Below are positions 12,577-25,254 of a DNA stretch of 64,000 nucleotides, one piece after another. A program made the position numbers and the translations under genes. A model generated the notes under the pieces. It was given only the letters and a program-made list of their open reading frames with translations, was not told the origin of the DNA and did no database searches. Within the stretch, counting starts at the first letter, position 1. Each line of letters opens with the position of its first letter. Source of the DNA: Sphagnum compactum (taxonomy: Eukaryota; Bryophyta; Sphagnopsida; Sphagnales); contig OZ234497.1 of NCBI GenBank assembly GCA_965153455.1, positions 14,990,302 through 15,054,301 of the forward strand, given 5' to 3'.

Positions 12577-15500
12577 ATGGAAACGGAGCACGTCGAGGGG
12601 AAGAGTGCGGGTAATGGAATTCTAGAATCTGGGAGACAAACGATGTCTGATTCGGCCAAGCCTGGTAAGAATTGGACTTCCTCTAGGAGTATGTATGGAG
12701 GAGGCGTTGTGTGCGTGCGCGTGTATGTGCTTTACGGTTTTCCCTCAAACTTTTTGTGTTTGCTATTGTGTTATGGTTCACGAAGTTGGCTCTCTTTCTC
12801 TCTGGTTTGCAGCTTTGGAATCGAATGATGCATACCCTTCAGTTGAGGAGCTTATCGCTAGAGCAAGGGCGCCAGTGAAGCGCGAGTATTTGAGACAGAG
12901 CGGGACTCGTGTCCTGGCCAACACCGTAGTTATGACTGAGGAAACCATCGCCAAGCTACGCGAAGAAGAAGGAGATGATGCGGAGATGATGCCTTCAGGG
13001 AATTCAATACCCAAAACTTCTGTTGAGAAGAAGTCTAAACGACAGCAAAGACGAGACAGGAAAGAGGTCACTTCTTTCCTGGGCCCCTTAAATCCACGCC
13101 ACAGTTTTGTAAAATTCATCACATCTACCCTGGAGTGCTTTTCAAGGAAGATTGTGCAATTGTGCTTCTCCTGCTGCTGCTGCAGGAGTGCACAATTTCT
13201 TGAAACTCTCTTCCTGGCTTGCATTACCTTACCTAAATCTTCTTCCAATTTCTTGGGTGAAAAAAAGTGCAACTCTCTTCCAGCCATGCATGTTGGATGA
13301 CCAATCTTACATAATCTTCTTTGGAGTTTTTGGGAGAATGCGACTTTGGTGAAGAAATCTGTGGAAATGTGTGCTGGCTTCTTGACCTGAGACCCATGTG
13401 GAGGGTGGTGGTTCTTGAACACACTGACACACCTGTTATAACAATGATCACTCCTGGAGGTGATGGTGTATTGCTGCATAGTGTGGTAACTTGGTGAGTT
13501 GCAGTAACTAATGGCGGCATTTGTGGGTGGGTGGCAGGCCAGGTCAAATAAGTCAGTAGAGAATTTATGTGGTTCAGTAGCCAAGACAGGAGATGTTAAT
13601 GCTTGTCGGTTTGGTACCTCATGCCATTTCAACCATGATCTGGCTGCCTATCTTGCACAAGTATGAAAATGAGCTTCCAATCTCCAGATGTGTTAATAGA
13701 TGATTGCACAATCTGATTGACTTTCTCAGGGTCTTGGGAAGCACATCTTAATTAGACCTCTGACAATAGAGAAGTTTGGACAGGAAAGCCTGTTTGTAAG
13801 TTGGATTGTTTTGTTCATAACATTGGCTTTTTCATGTGCAGAAACCTCCAGATATTCCTGGCCAGTGCCCCTTTCTAGGAGGTGACATCCAATGTCCATA
13901 TGGGTATGCATGTCGGTATGTGGGTACACACCCAAAGACAAGCAGTGCTGATCTTGAGGGGCAGTTATCAAAAGCAGAGACCAGAGATAAGAATGGTCCC
14001 TTGTCTAGCATTCAAGAACTGAATAACTTGAATAAGGGCTTCCAGAAGCTCCTCTGGAAAAATGCAGTGACATTCCCTAAGGCAGATGCACAACTAGGAG
14101 CTTTGGGTCTTCTGGTAATCTCTTTTCCCATTCGATTGAGAGTTCATTATGAACCTTCTGTTTGACCCTTGTTTCTTTCATTTTGGTTTGACAATTGGGT
14201 GTGTGCAATTGGGTTTTCAGGTTAACTAATTGCTGGGTAGAGGTCACTAATTGTTTGTTCACAGGGTAAGGCCAAGAAAATAGTTATGAAGATTTCTGCT
14301 AATGGGAGTGAGAAGGATACTAAGCAGAGTGCACCAATGGATCCTGCTCCAGAAATGTCACTTGTAGAATCCCTGGGGAATGAAATCAAGGAAGGCATTA
14401 AACCTGTTTCACCAACAGACCTTGTGTTGAACAATTTAGATGTGGAATTGTTGGCAACACCAGTGGAAAAAGTTTCTGTGTACACTCAAACAGGAGCACT
14501 GGAGATTTCTCTTCCAGATGAAGTATCTAAGATTTCCAAAGAGCTTGAACCCACTAGGACAGGTGGACTAGCAGGGGTGCCTTCATCAGCCTTGACAAGT
14601 CTATACACAGAATTTCCGCCTCAGAAACGCATACGGACTGAAACTGAGACCACAGAGTTTGGGGATGATGGCCATGAAATTTTTGGCTTTCGGGAGAATG
14701 GGGATGAAGAGAGGACCAATAGCGAGATTGAGGATAACAAGGATTGGAAATCTATGGCTAATGAGGTCACATTACCTTTGCGGGAGAAGAAACTTATTGA
14801 TTTTAGAGGGAAGCTGTACTTAGCACCTCTCACAACTGTTGGAAATCTGCCTTTTAGGAGAGTTTGCAAGAAGCTTGGGGCAGATATTACGTGTGGAGAA
14901 ATGGCCATGTGCACGAATCTTCTACAGGTCAGTCTCAATTCAATTGGTTTAGGAGTGGTTTGCACAGAACTCAGGGTTGTCATGCAGTATGTACACACCT
15001 AGTTACATATTGTTGCCACCATGGATGTTTCTGCTGAAAAGGTTCCACAAACTTTCTTGTTGAAGGAGATTTGTCCATGGAGTTCATGGAATTCCTTTGC
15101 AAGAAAGACCTGACAGCACAAGTAGCTCACACTGAAAAATGGGTGTGTTTTGAGATCATGCATTCTTACTCACATGTTGGCTTCATAACATTTTGGTTAA
15201 GTGTGATGCACCAAATAGTGGTGGAATGCCTGTGTTTATGAGCAATTTTTTCTTCCAGGGCCAAGCTTCAGAGTGGGCGTTATTGAGGAGGCATGCAGAG
15301 GAAGATATGTTTGGAGTACAGATTTGTGGAGCGCATCCTGACACTGTTGCACGTGCTGCAGAGCTGATTGAACGAGAATGCCAAGTAGATTTTATTGACC
15401 TCAACTTAGGATGCCCAATTGACCTTGTGGTGAACAAAGGAGCAGGATCATCTCTTCTTACAAAGCCTGCCCGCCTAGAGCAGATTGTAAGAGCAACAGC

Positions 15501-17270
15501 AGCAGCAATTGATACCCCTCTGACTCTCAAGGTGATTCACAAAAGAATGCTTGACATTTCCAAGGCTTTCAAAAGAGGAGCCTGTTTTTCCTTAAAAACC
15601 ATCTGTTGCCTTTATTAATATATATTTTTGATCTGTGCCTTGTGCAATTAGGTTCGAATGGGCTACTTTGAAGGCCGTAATTGTGCACACAGCTTGATTC
15701 CAAGGATGGCAAGATGGGGGGCATCAGCAGTTACTGTCCATGGGAGGACACGCCAGCAGCGATATAGTAAAGCTGCAGACTGGGATTATGTCCAGCAGTG
15801 TGTAAGGGAGGTGCCTGATGACTTGCAACTGGTAGGAAATGGGGACATTTTCTCATACACAGAATATAACGAGCACATTCAAACTTGCGGGAGTAAACTT
15901 GCTACATGTATGATTGCCCGTGGTGCCCTTGTCAAGGTTCGGAAATGACAATATGGCTGCCACTTTTTCTGTTACAATTGGGATGCAGTTTGACAATACT
16001 TTGCATACAGACTTTTGCTGAATTCACAGATTCACATTTGTCTGTGAATCAATCTGAATTTTTGAGAATAGCTCAATGGTTTTACTTCACACAAGGGATT
16101 AAAACTATTCAATTTTACATTACTTGGTAACAAAATTTGTTGCGACTTTCTTTGTGTGCAGCCCTGGATTTTTACAGAAATTAAGGAGCAGAGACATTGG
16201 GACATCACAGCAGAAGAAAGACTGAACATTTTGAGGGACTACGTGGCCTTTGGTCTGAAACACTGGGGTTCTGACACTAAAGGTTCTAATGTCCTCTCCT
16301 CCAACTTCCAATGAGCTCTATGCAACGCGATCCATCAGGGCTTAACATGAGCCTCAGAAGCTCTTGGAGTTCTAGAGTTTCTCCAATTTTCTGAAAAGAA
16401 CAGTGTGCTGTAGCCACTATATAAGCAGAGCATGTGTTGACTATCCTCTTTTGAATACCGGGAATTGAGACTTTCCATGTTCATTCAAGTGCTCTGTGTT
16501 TGCCTTGAGTTGCAATCAGCAATTAGTCTACATCATCAGAAATTGTGTCTTCACAGCTTTTTCCATTTCCAGAATTTGGAATGGAACAGCTTTCTCAGCA
16601 TTCTGCCATGGGCCTGTTGAATGATATGCAGCAGGGCACTGTTGAAGAGAATATTGCTCTTGTTGCTTTTCTGCAATCAGGCCTCAAAGAAACTGACTTT
16701 TTCTTTTTTTCATTGGGTTGCTTTCAAGGTGTGGAGACAACAAGGCATTTTTTGTTGGAATGGTTAAGCTATGCCCATCGCTATATCCCTGTAGGACTTC
16801 TGGAGGTGATTCCACAGCAACTGAACTGGCGGCCACCAAATTACTTTGGCCGCAATGATTTGGAGACGCTCATGGCATCTGACAGTGCAGCTGACTGGGT
16901 ATGAACTTCTTGAATGCACCCGAATTTCAACGTCTAAACCCAACCTAAGAATTTTCGCACTACTTTTTACTAAGTTATGCCATCAGAAACCAGTTGGAAA
17001 TTAATGAACATGGACATGTATTTTGACTTTTTTGATGTGGAGCATAGTGCTCATGAAGAATTGATGTTTTGTGGGAATTCTGAAGTCAAGAAGACAGGAA
17101 GCAATTTTTTTTCCCCCATGTTGTAGTGAGAAGAAGAAGACTCTAACATGCTGGTTTGCTTCATTGGACAGGTGCGTTTGACGGAGTTGGTACTTGGCCC
17201 ACCACCATCAAATTTCACCTTTTCACCAAAGCATAAGTCTAATGCCTATGACAAGGCAGAAAATGGATAA
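12577..17270 (+). CDS. tRNA-dihydrouridine(47) synthase, DUS3/DUS3L-like
   Basis: Flavoenzyme that reduces uridine 47 in the variable loop of cytosolic tRNAs using FMN and NAD(P)H. Nine exons join in phase: 12577-12664, 12813-13066, 13842-14114, 14265-14927, 15259-15531, 15652-15936, 16162-16282, 16729-16898 and 17172-17270. Together they encode 741 residues, close to the family length. A CCCH zinc finger lies at residues 123-144 (C-X8-C-X5-C-X5-H). A low-complexity acidic linker follows. The TIM barrel starts near residue 380 with [16 protein letters not shown]. The catalytic cysteine is Cys478 in LNLGCP, and the RNA/FMN-binding motif [10 protein letters not shown] begins at 547, followed by VGNGDI. 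All introns are GT-AG. The ATG has G at -3 and +4. Family and function are well supported; the uridine-47 site is inferred from the DUS3 architecture. Confidence 0.95.
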
Positions 17271-19262
17271 GAAGGTTGCCCAACATCCTTTCCTAGTGCA
17301 AACTGGCCTGACTGCTTTTCTGTCGACTGGTGGGTTGTCTCTGTATCTTTTTTTATGGTGTACTATGGCCATGTGGCTATGGCAATTGCAAAAATCATGA
17401 ACAGAGTCTTTTTTCTGTACTCTAGAGTGCAAGTGCAAGTCCATGCCTCAGAGTGATGCTTTTCTTCTCTTGGTGCACACATATTTAACACTTGATGTGT
17501 CTTGTTTGGGTAGCAAGTCTTTGGTACTAGTCACAATTTGCTAGCAAACGAATAGAGACATTGGCTCCTTTGACCCTGCTACTTTTCTTTAACTGCATTG
17601 AATTTTTCTAATTTTGCCACTACCCTCCCATGCATGAGTGAAGGTGTTTTTATGACTTCTGTAAGGGACATTGGACATCAAATTATGGGAGTTTGACAAG
17701 CACTGGTTCCAAGTCAACCATGTAAGCTCAACTGTGCACTAGTACTGGCTGAATGGCTACAATTTTGTAGGTTGAAATGGTTGTTTATTTGCAAGTAGAG
17801 TTTTCAATTTGAGACACCACATGTATCATCTATTCCAACAATAGCGATCTGAAGCTGTTTGTGTATTTACTGGAGATGGGTGTGTTGTCCTCCCAACTTT
17901 GATTGTGTAGGTCATTGCTGTCACATTTCTACTGCTTTCACATGGATGCTAAGTTAGTCCATGTCTACCTATTGAATGTCACCAATCTTGTTTTGTGTTG
18001 ATTTAATATGAGTAAGTCATTTTAAGTGGATTTTGAAGGATAAGGATAATTTAGCAACAACAGGTACTATTAAGTGCATTCAATGCAATTGGTCCATATA
18101 GTAAGCATGTGTACGATTGTGATAAGTTTTATTTGCTGCAACAAGTTAGTTGATAAAAATGGAGTGAAGTATGAGTTCAATGCTTAAATCAGTGTTTTTT
18201 TTGGTTGTACTTATGTGTAAATTTATTCATGGTTATTATGAACACAAAGTATTTAACAATACCTTGGGATTTGTTATGGTTTGCACATGAAATTGAGAGC
18301 TTTTTGGTGTTCGCAATGGTTAAAATATTATCATATTCTCTTTTAACATTTTAAATAATGATACTATAAACAGTTTGTTCTTATGTAGTCTTTCCTTTTG
18401 AAAAACAAGTTTTTTTTAAAATATGGTATAAACATTTATGTATATCAGGACCTGATTGTTTTTCAAATTTATCGGATGTTATTTGTAATATCAGAAGTTC
18501 ATTTTTGGTATGTAATGTTTTATCAAAGATGTTTGTAGTTGTAAATTGTTGAACAATCCTTTGTAAAAGCATGGTGCAAAGTGTTCAATTGCAATGATTA
18601 CTAGGATTAAAATCGAATTTAGATTATTTTATAATCCATAATTTTAATGTAATATGCTGAAAAGTAAATGAGTAAAATGGGAAACATAAACATGAAAATG
18701 TTTCAAATGCAAAATGATTGCTAGTTGGTGAGTAAAAGGAAAATAAATGTAATGACATAATAATATATCCTATCATTAGAAATCCTTATTGAAAATGGCA
18801 AGGGACATGAATTTATTTAATACAATTGTGGAAGTGCTTTTATTAGATAAATGTTGAATGGACATGTGAAATGAATGTAAGTTGCACTCTTTCAAATGAG
18901 ACAAAAATATTGAGGTAATAGCAATGTGAATTTTAAATTGTGGTTTTTGGACATTTGTTGTCAACAATTATTAAAGTTTTAAAATACTTGGAATTTTTGA
19001 AATATCCATTTAAGTTTTTAAAAAGAGTCAATGAATTGATAAGTTACAAGTTACCATCAAATTAATAAAAGGGGTCTGGTTTTGTGATGGATTTTGAGGA
19101 GCAAACATTGCTAGGTGTATAGTTAAGGACAATGAATTAAAATGGGTTACATTAGCTAACTAATCTAAAAATGATTTCAAATATTCAAAATTTCATTGGG
19201 GTCATTATTCACCAAGGGTGCCCATAGATTCATCATTTTGAAATAAAAATATTCTTGTCTGT
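17271..19262. other. 3' flank of DUS3 and AT-rich spacer
   Basis: The left few hundred bases probably hold the DUS3 3' UTR. The rest is AT-rich with only short, unsupported ORFs. I see no repeat structure or gene. Confidence 0.5.
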
Positions 19263-20242
19263 TTGGGCCATTCATACTTACCTCTTCTAAGCCTAACTAT
19301 CTCACTACTTCTAATTAGATGTCCATTTGAATTGGGTGGTACTGCAGGTGGACATTGCAAATGTTTTCAACACCATCTCCAAGAGAGCCATCTTTCAAAA
19401 ACTTCGTGCAGGACATTTGCAAATGTCTTCAACACCATCTCCAAGAGAGCCATCTTTCAAAAACTTCGTGCAAGACATTGCAAATGTCTTCAACACCATC
19501 TCCAAGAGAACCATCTTTCAAAAACTTCGTGCAATACAAGGTTAGTTGTTTGAACTTTTCCCCTTTGTTTAGTTGTTTTATGCATAGCAAGTTCCCATTT
19601 TCTTTAGCCACCATTCTCCTTTGGGGAATTTGCCAATCATCTATTCCTTGAAGAGCACTTGCTAGGGTAATCCAGTTGTTAAACCTCTTTTTGTGTTGGC
19701 CCATTTTTGTGCATTGTGATGTTTTACAAGGTTTTTCTCTCTTGTATTTTCCCTTCACTTGCGAATGACATTCTCACCATTGGCCCAACCTCTACCATTC
19801 ATCTTGCCTTTGACCATTTTGTTTTTCAATTGACTTTAATGGGGCTGTGATACAATGCTCGAAGTGTTACTTGGTCACCTTTTAATTTGCCTCTTGATTT
19901 TTTTCCTCATGTTGGTTTTTGTTGCCTATCGAACAACATCAAAGTTTTGGGCATCTCGTTTGGGTCTACTTCTTTCTTTAATGGCATCCTGTTAAACAAA
20001 GATGTACGCCATGTAGAAGAGTTTCCAAGGTTAAGGGACATCATTAGTTTGCCTCCTTTGATTCGACCTTCATGTAGGTCTTTAGGAATCTCTTGGGCCG
20101 AGGCTCTTTGGATTACTTACAGGCCCCCTCAATGCACCAATAGGTTTCTTTCCCCATCTTTCATGGGGGGCTCGGCTTCATTTCCATAGAGCTCATTGTG
20201 TTAACGGTCTATCTAGGGAATTGGGCACTTATTGGGTGAAAA
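19263..20242 (+). pseudogene. Non-LTR-type reverse transcriptase relic, part 1 (palm region)
   Basis: Translated fragments in shifting frames resemble a plant non-LTR reverse transcriptase. DIANVFNTISKRAIFQKLRA matches the motif-A region (Asp...Ala-Phe-Asn), and that block is present three times in a row. Downstream pieces read IKVLGISFGSTSF, DVRHVEEFPRLRDI and GGLGFISIELIVLTVYLGNW. Stops and frameshifts break it throughout, so it cannot make an enzyme. The reading resumes at 20994 after an inserted element. Confidence 0.7.
19351..19534 (+). repeat. Triplicated 61-62 bp reverse-transcriptase block
   Basis: Three head-to-tail, nearly identical copies begin at 19351, 19412 and 19474. Each encodes the motif-A segment of the reverse transcriptase relic. 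The unit is not a multiple of three, so the copies lie in three different frames. The duplication therefore postdates loss of function. Confidence 0.9.
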
Positions 20243-20993
20243 TATCCTTGGGTGGTACCACTAAGAATCACCTTGCCAAAATCATAGGAAAGTTGGACCC
20301 AATTTGAAAAATAAAATTCCATCTATTTATACATTATTTATTTGATTAGACTAGGTGAGCTGTGTTTGCCCACCTATGCACACATTCATGCAAAATAATG
20401 AACACCCAAAAACCTATAATATGCATTAACATTTTGATTCTTGGAACCATTTCTAACCCATTTCTAACCCCATTCTTGATTCCTTTCTTTTAAATGTCCT
20501 TACACTTACACATTATATTTTTTCTCTTGTTTATTTAATACATGCACAAGGGAATGATCCAGATTAATCATTAAAATAACAAAAGAAGAAAATAATTATC
20601 GTTTGTGTTTTGACATCAATGGCCTTTTAGGATTTCTTTCGATCTCGATTTCAAAGATTCATAACTAAAAAAATCAAGTAGGTTGACATTTAAAATATTA
20701 TTAAAAAAAACATTTTTGAGAAAAATTCCCAACAATAAGATTCCTTTGTGTTCTTAATAAAAAAAATCCTTTGTGTTACACTCCTGAAACTTTTTCCTTA
20801 TGCATTCATTTCCACATTAAAACACATCTTTTTGTAAATTTAATTAGATTTTTGAATTCTACATGACTTGGATAACATTTGATAAAAAATTTGGAGTGAA
20901 AAGTTTTTTTTATGTGAGTCCTATGTTGTCATGAAGTTGGATGGGTCTTAGAAATTTGGGGTGTGACGTTCTTAGTGGTACCACCCAAGGATA
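20243..20993. mobile_element. 751-bp non-autonomous element with perfect 25-bp inverted ends
   Basis: The outermost 25 bp (20243-20267, starting TATCCTTGGGTGG) are exactly inverted at 20969-20993. The outer dinucleotide is TA on both sides, which would fit a TA target duplication and a 23-bp terminal inverted repeat as in Tc1/mariner-type MITEs. The interior is AT-rich and carries no transposase. Reverse-transcriptase homology stops at the left end and resumes just after the right end, which supports insertion into that relic. The superfamily is an inference. Confidence 0.7.
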
Positions 20994-21440
20994 AGTTTGC
21001 CCTATTAGACTTATCATTGTTGCCGGATTCATATTTGATCATCGCCAATTCTTATTGGAGGGAATAGGTGCTAATAGTTTTGGTCCACTCCCCTTCCAAG
21101 CTCATTTTACGTTGGCACAGGAGCTTTTTCTTTAGACATAGTGGCATGCATTCTTCCTCTTATGCAATTTACTAAAAGGGGATTAGATCAACTTCCGAAG
21201 AACATTTCAAACAAATTGCACAACCATTCTTTCTTTAATATCATCTCTAACATGGCTTTTAATTTGCATTGCGCATGCTTGAAGTCCTACATAAGCCTAA
21301 GGGCGGGTGTTTAAATTTTTGCTCGCCTAATCATTCCACCTTTCCGCTTACCCTTTAATGTTTTTTCCTCTGTGTTGCACATTAGGCTGGGCTTCCCCCA
21401 TCCATTAACTCTCAAGGTGACCCATTGCATCCGTGGCCAA
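20994..21440 (+). pseudogene. Reverse transcriptase relic, part 2
   Basis: Continuation of the relic after the 751-bp insertion. Fragments include FDHRQFLLEGIG, SFGPLPFQAHFTLAQ, MQFTKRGLDQLPK, ISNMAFNL and RLGFPHPLTLKVTHCIRGQ-like pieces in several frames with stops. The order agrees with this type of retroelement ORF. The reading breaks after the Gly-Gln codons near 21439. Confidence 0.6.
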
Positions 21441-22662
21441 AGAGGTGTTCAAGCTGAAATGGAATGTTTATGAAAAATTGCCCAAGGGAAAACCCTTGGC
21501 TAGTATTAATGTGCCATGAGTTGATGATGTGAATACTTGGACCATCTATTTTCCAACTTAGTTGGGGCTAGGCTGTGATGATGTATGTGGTGTTAGAGTG
21601 TTGTGTCATGACATAACTTGCATGTGTGCCTTTTTCTTGGGTGTGTGGTGGTAGGCTCCATTGAAGGTTGGCACAAAATGTAACATCTTCCACCCCAAGT
21701 TTAAAGGGAAGGTGGCTGGAAATAACATTGTAGGTGTCAACCATGCATCCAAGGGGTTTGCAAGAAAGTCTTTTTACCGATTGTGTGGGTTAGTTAAGCA
21801 AATGGTCATGGTGACCAATCTCTACAAGCCCAATCTCAAACCATGGTTGAAGAACTTGAACGAAACCCAAATGTCCAGACTTTGGATGAGGCATGTGTGT
21901 CCTCAATGGCCAACAAGACCTACATCCTATGGGAATGTAAGTGGTTGCTAGAGAATTCTAACAATTAAACATATACCAATGGACATCATTAGTTTTAACA
22001 TGTTATAGTTTAATATGGACAATTTTACATTAGGTTGACTTGTACAAATTTTGGACACCATAACCATGCTTCCATTTTCAAGTGTAGCATAAGTGAACAT
22101 ATTTGTGGGCTACATGACTATGCTGGCACTTTTACTTTTTGCAATGTAAGTGAACTTTTGAGTTAAAGTTTTTAAAAAAGTCTCCTTCACATGTTTGGGT
22201 ACAAGATGCATGACATTAATTAAATAGAATGGACATTTAACTTTTGATTAGTGGTGTAGTGGTATAAGGCATGGTGATGTACTCCACTTGAAAAATGTAT
22301 GGGCAATATTATAGGCATACACCAAAAAATTGACTTGAATTTTTTAACTGCCCAAAAACCAAATCTTTTAAAAATTTCCACAAATGCCTATTCCACTAGG
22401 AAAAAATTGGTGGCACTAAATCCATTAATGAGACTTGCCCAAAAAAATTGTGGCACTTGGCACACTCCACTTTGCAATGGTTGCACCTAATTAATTTATG
22501 ATTTTTATTTGAATTATTTAATATTAATAAATTACTTGATATTTGTGGCACATTCCATCAGAAACATTCCACTTGGGGGTGATGTGATTTATTCCACTTT
22601 CACATTCCACTCAAAAAAGAATGGAATGTGAAGTGGAATAAGGTGCGATTTCCTGTAGTGCA
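21441..22662. mobile_element. Probable second insertion splitting the reverse transcriptase relic
   Basis: Reverse-transcriptase homology is absent here but resumes at about 22667. The right end reads GATTTCCTGTAGTG followed by CAA, and the last coding bases to the left are also CAA, which would fit a 3-bp target duplication. CACTACAGGAAA on the minus strand resembles a CACTA-type terminus. I could not find a matching left terminus, so the left border and class are uncertain. A 96-codon ORF at 21661-21951 has no recognised family. Confidence 0.4.
22589..22642. repeat. Near-perfect inverted repeat (hairpin)
   Basis: Arms TTATTCCACTT(T)CACATTCCA and TGGAATGTGAAGTGGAATAA pair over about 20 bp with a single extra T, around a loop of about 12 bases. 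It lies just inside the right end of the second insertion and is probably a subterminal foldback of that element. Confidence 0.8.
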
Positions 22663-23570
22663 ACCTTTATCTATCCTATAAAGGCCCACTTTCTTTGTTG
22701 TTCCCATGGTGGGGAATGGATTGTTTCCCATGATGTAATTCAATATGCCTTCGTTTCCATTGCGAAAGATGCAAGGTTTCATGTTTCGTGTGAACAAACC
22801 CATGTCCTTCCCCCTTCATTCAAGTCTTATTGTCTGTGGGTCGACATTGTTTTATCAGTTGCCTTGGCAGACATGGTCATCACTAATCCCATTCAAGTAG
22901 TTTTGGTCTTTTGAGTTGCTTTTTTTTGTAGGGTGGCTACAATGGTGGCGGCTGAAGTAAAGGAAGGACTTTACCACAATTGGCACCCGAAAGACGCGTT
23001 TCTTCCCCTTGCTATAAAGGTTTTTGGGTGCCCACACCAACAAACAAACAACTTTCTTCACCAATGTGCTAATATGGTATGGCTAACAAAAGACACATGC
23101 GGTCCTCCTTTGGTGGTTCTATGTGCCTTCTATAAGCAAAGAGTGTCGGTAGCTTTGCAAAGAACACATGCCACTTTTATTTTGAGGCACATCATTGTTG
23201 CAAGTGAAGGTTCTTCTAGACTTACTAAATTTTCAAGTTTCTCTTCCCTTTCCTTCTCTAATATGCTTCTTGCAATTGGTGGAAGCTCTAGAACATAATT
23301 CATTCCATTTGCCCTTTGTGACCCCCTTTTGGTTTTGTGCACTTTTGGCTTGGACTTGGGTCCTTTCTCTTTGTACTTCCTTTCCCCCTTCACTAGGTGC
23401 TTTGTTTAATGAAGTTTACCAAGGTTTCATCACTAGCTCATTCCTTTCTCCTACCCACCTACATCTATATATGAAGCAAAGTAGTTTGTGTAACTATGAA
23501 ATCCACCAAATTGGGGTGCTTCAAATTGTGTTTTTTGTATCTTTAGAAAGCTTTTGACAAGGAGTGGTGC
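22663..23570 (+). pseudogene. Reverse transcriptase relic, part 3 (C-terminal region)
   Basis: The best preserved piece. The frame through 22680-22850 reads AHFLCCSHGGEW, then FHVSCEQTHVLPP and VDIVLSVALADMVITNPIQ. After a frame break, the ORF at 22933-23298 reads KEGLYHNWHPKDAFLPLAI and LHQCANMVW. The CCxHGGE block and later segments match the downstream part of plant retroelement ORFs of this type. Stops and shifts make it a pseudogene. Confidence 0.65.
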
Positions 23571-23659
23571 ATTAGCTTGGATTCATGATGTTTGGAGTTG
23601 CGGTGTAAAAGTTCTTAAATATTGAATGAGTTTTTCACTAAAAATAAAATTAAACCGTA

Positions 23660-24110
23660 ATTGCAAATTTTAGAAGAATTGGGATTTGACTTTGGTGTTG
23701 TTGAAAAGATCTTGAAGAGTAGGATTTAATGGAATATATTTCGTAAGATTTGGGTTTAAAATGGGAGAGATATTGAATTTTAAATGATTTATGCCATTGC
23801 AAATTCAAATAAATCACAAAAAAACCAGGTCTTGGAAAGATAAATCAATTAAAACCATTGTCACACTTGAAGGTCTACCATTCAATTCAAGTATGATGAA
23901 TTGGGTTGTACCTTTGGTAATGTTGGAAAGACTTCAATGAGTAGGATTTAATGGAATTTATTTTGTAAGTTTTGGACTTATGATGTGGGAGATATCAAAT
24001 TTTAAGTGATTTTTGTCACTACAAATTCAAATAAATTACAGAAAACCAGGTTTGAAAGGAAAAAACAGTTGAGAGTGTGGTCACATTTGCAAGTCATATT
24101 TAACTTTTCA
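23660..24110. repeat. Two diverged ~215-bp tandem copies
   Basis: Copies starting near 23672 and 23895 share 'GAGTAGGATTTAATGGAAT', 'GGGAGATAT', 'CAAATTCAAATAAAT' and 'ACCAGGT' in the same order. Diverged direct duplication of non-coding DNA. Confidence 0.7.
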
Positions 24111-25250
24111 AAAATTGGATACAAGGTGTAGGGTTTACGGATTAATTTAAACCTTAATCTTAAACCTTCTGAAACAATTTTCATATGTTGAATTTCCCAT
24201 ATTTTGAAATAGGTTCACACTTGGGCCAACGACATAGGCCATACTAGTGAATATGAAAAGACAGATTAATATGTGCCTTTTCACATCATTTTATGTATGT
24301 TAACATAATTAAATAATCTACTTGTTTTGAGCCTATCTACTTAGCCCCTTTCCCTTACTAATTTACATGGACATGAAAGATTTGACATAAATAATGATGA
24401 ACTATTGGAAACCATATGGGAAGATACAAAGAATAAATAAATAGAAGAGAAGGGATTTTGTTGAATGTGGAACCTTGCCCAAAGGGCAAGGCATTACACT
24501 CATCATTTAAAAATTAAATCTCTTACATTTCACTTTATTTATTTTTATTTTTACCATGTTCATGGACATATTTTAAACCCCCACTATCTCATTAAAGGCT
24601 TTTCGATAACATCACAAGCATAACTAGGGGCCTACAATTTGTGGGGGGGGGGGGGGGGGGAGGTATGGTAACAAGGTGCATTCATAATTGGGGTACATAT
24701 ATATATGTGGTATGATTTGGAATAAATTAAAAATAAATAATTAAATATACAAAGCATTGCAAAATTAATAATTTTAAATATTTTAATTAATTAATTAATT
24801 AAAAAAACATGCCATATATTTGGGGAGATTTTTAAAACATATATTTACATAATAGTATTTTATTAAAAAAATTTGATTAGATAAATAATTTCTGAAAATG
24901 TTTGAAAATAAAAAATCATCTAAAGAGGTGACCTGAACGTTTAATAATAATGTGTTTGGACTAATGTTGTCCGGATATCTAGATTCATTTGGTTATGCAT
25001 ATGCATAATGGCTGGATATGTATACATACGTATCGGGAGTTTTCTACATTTTTCATAATCGACAATGTGCACAACTGTTAGATGTTAATATGTTTGATTA
25101 TCTTTATCTTTAACTGTATCGCCAAAAGGGATTTTAAAAAATTGATAATCAAGGATTAAGGTTTAGAAAAATGTCAGATATGCATTTCATTTAGGTTTAA
25201 GGTTTTCAATTAGGTTTACGTTTAGGAGGAACGAAGAACGAATAATTTGT
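24111..25250. other. AT-rich spacer with a poly-G run
   Basis: No gene seen. It contains a G run of about 20 bases at 24642-24661 (a likely sequencing or assembly weak point) and a TTAA-type short repeat (ATTAATTAATTAATT) near 24783-24800. Confidence 0.5.
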
Positions 25251-25254
25251 CACT

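Noticed and set aside
12778-13632. 284-codon minus-strand ORF
   Set aside because: It is antisense to DUS3 exon 2 and its intron, where the plus-strand model is strongly supported.
15652-15662. GGTTCGAAT resembling a tRNA B box
   Set aside because: It is the first codons of DUS3 exon 6, and no A box or cloverleaf surrounds it.
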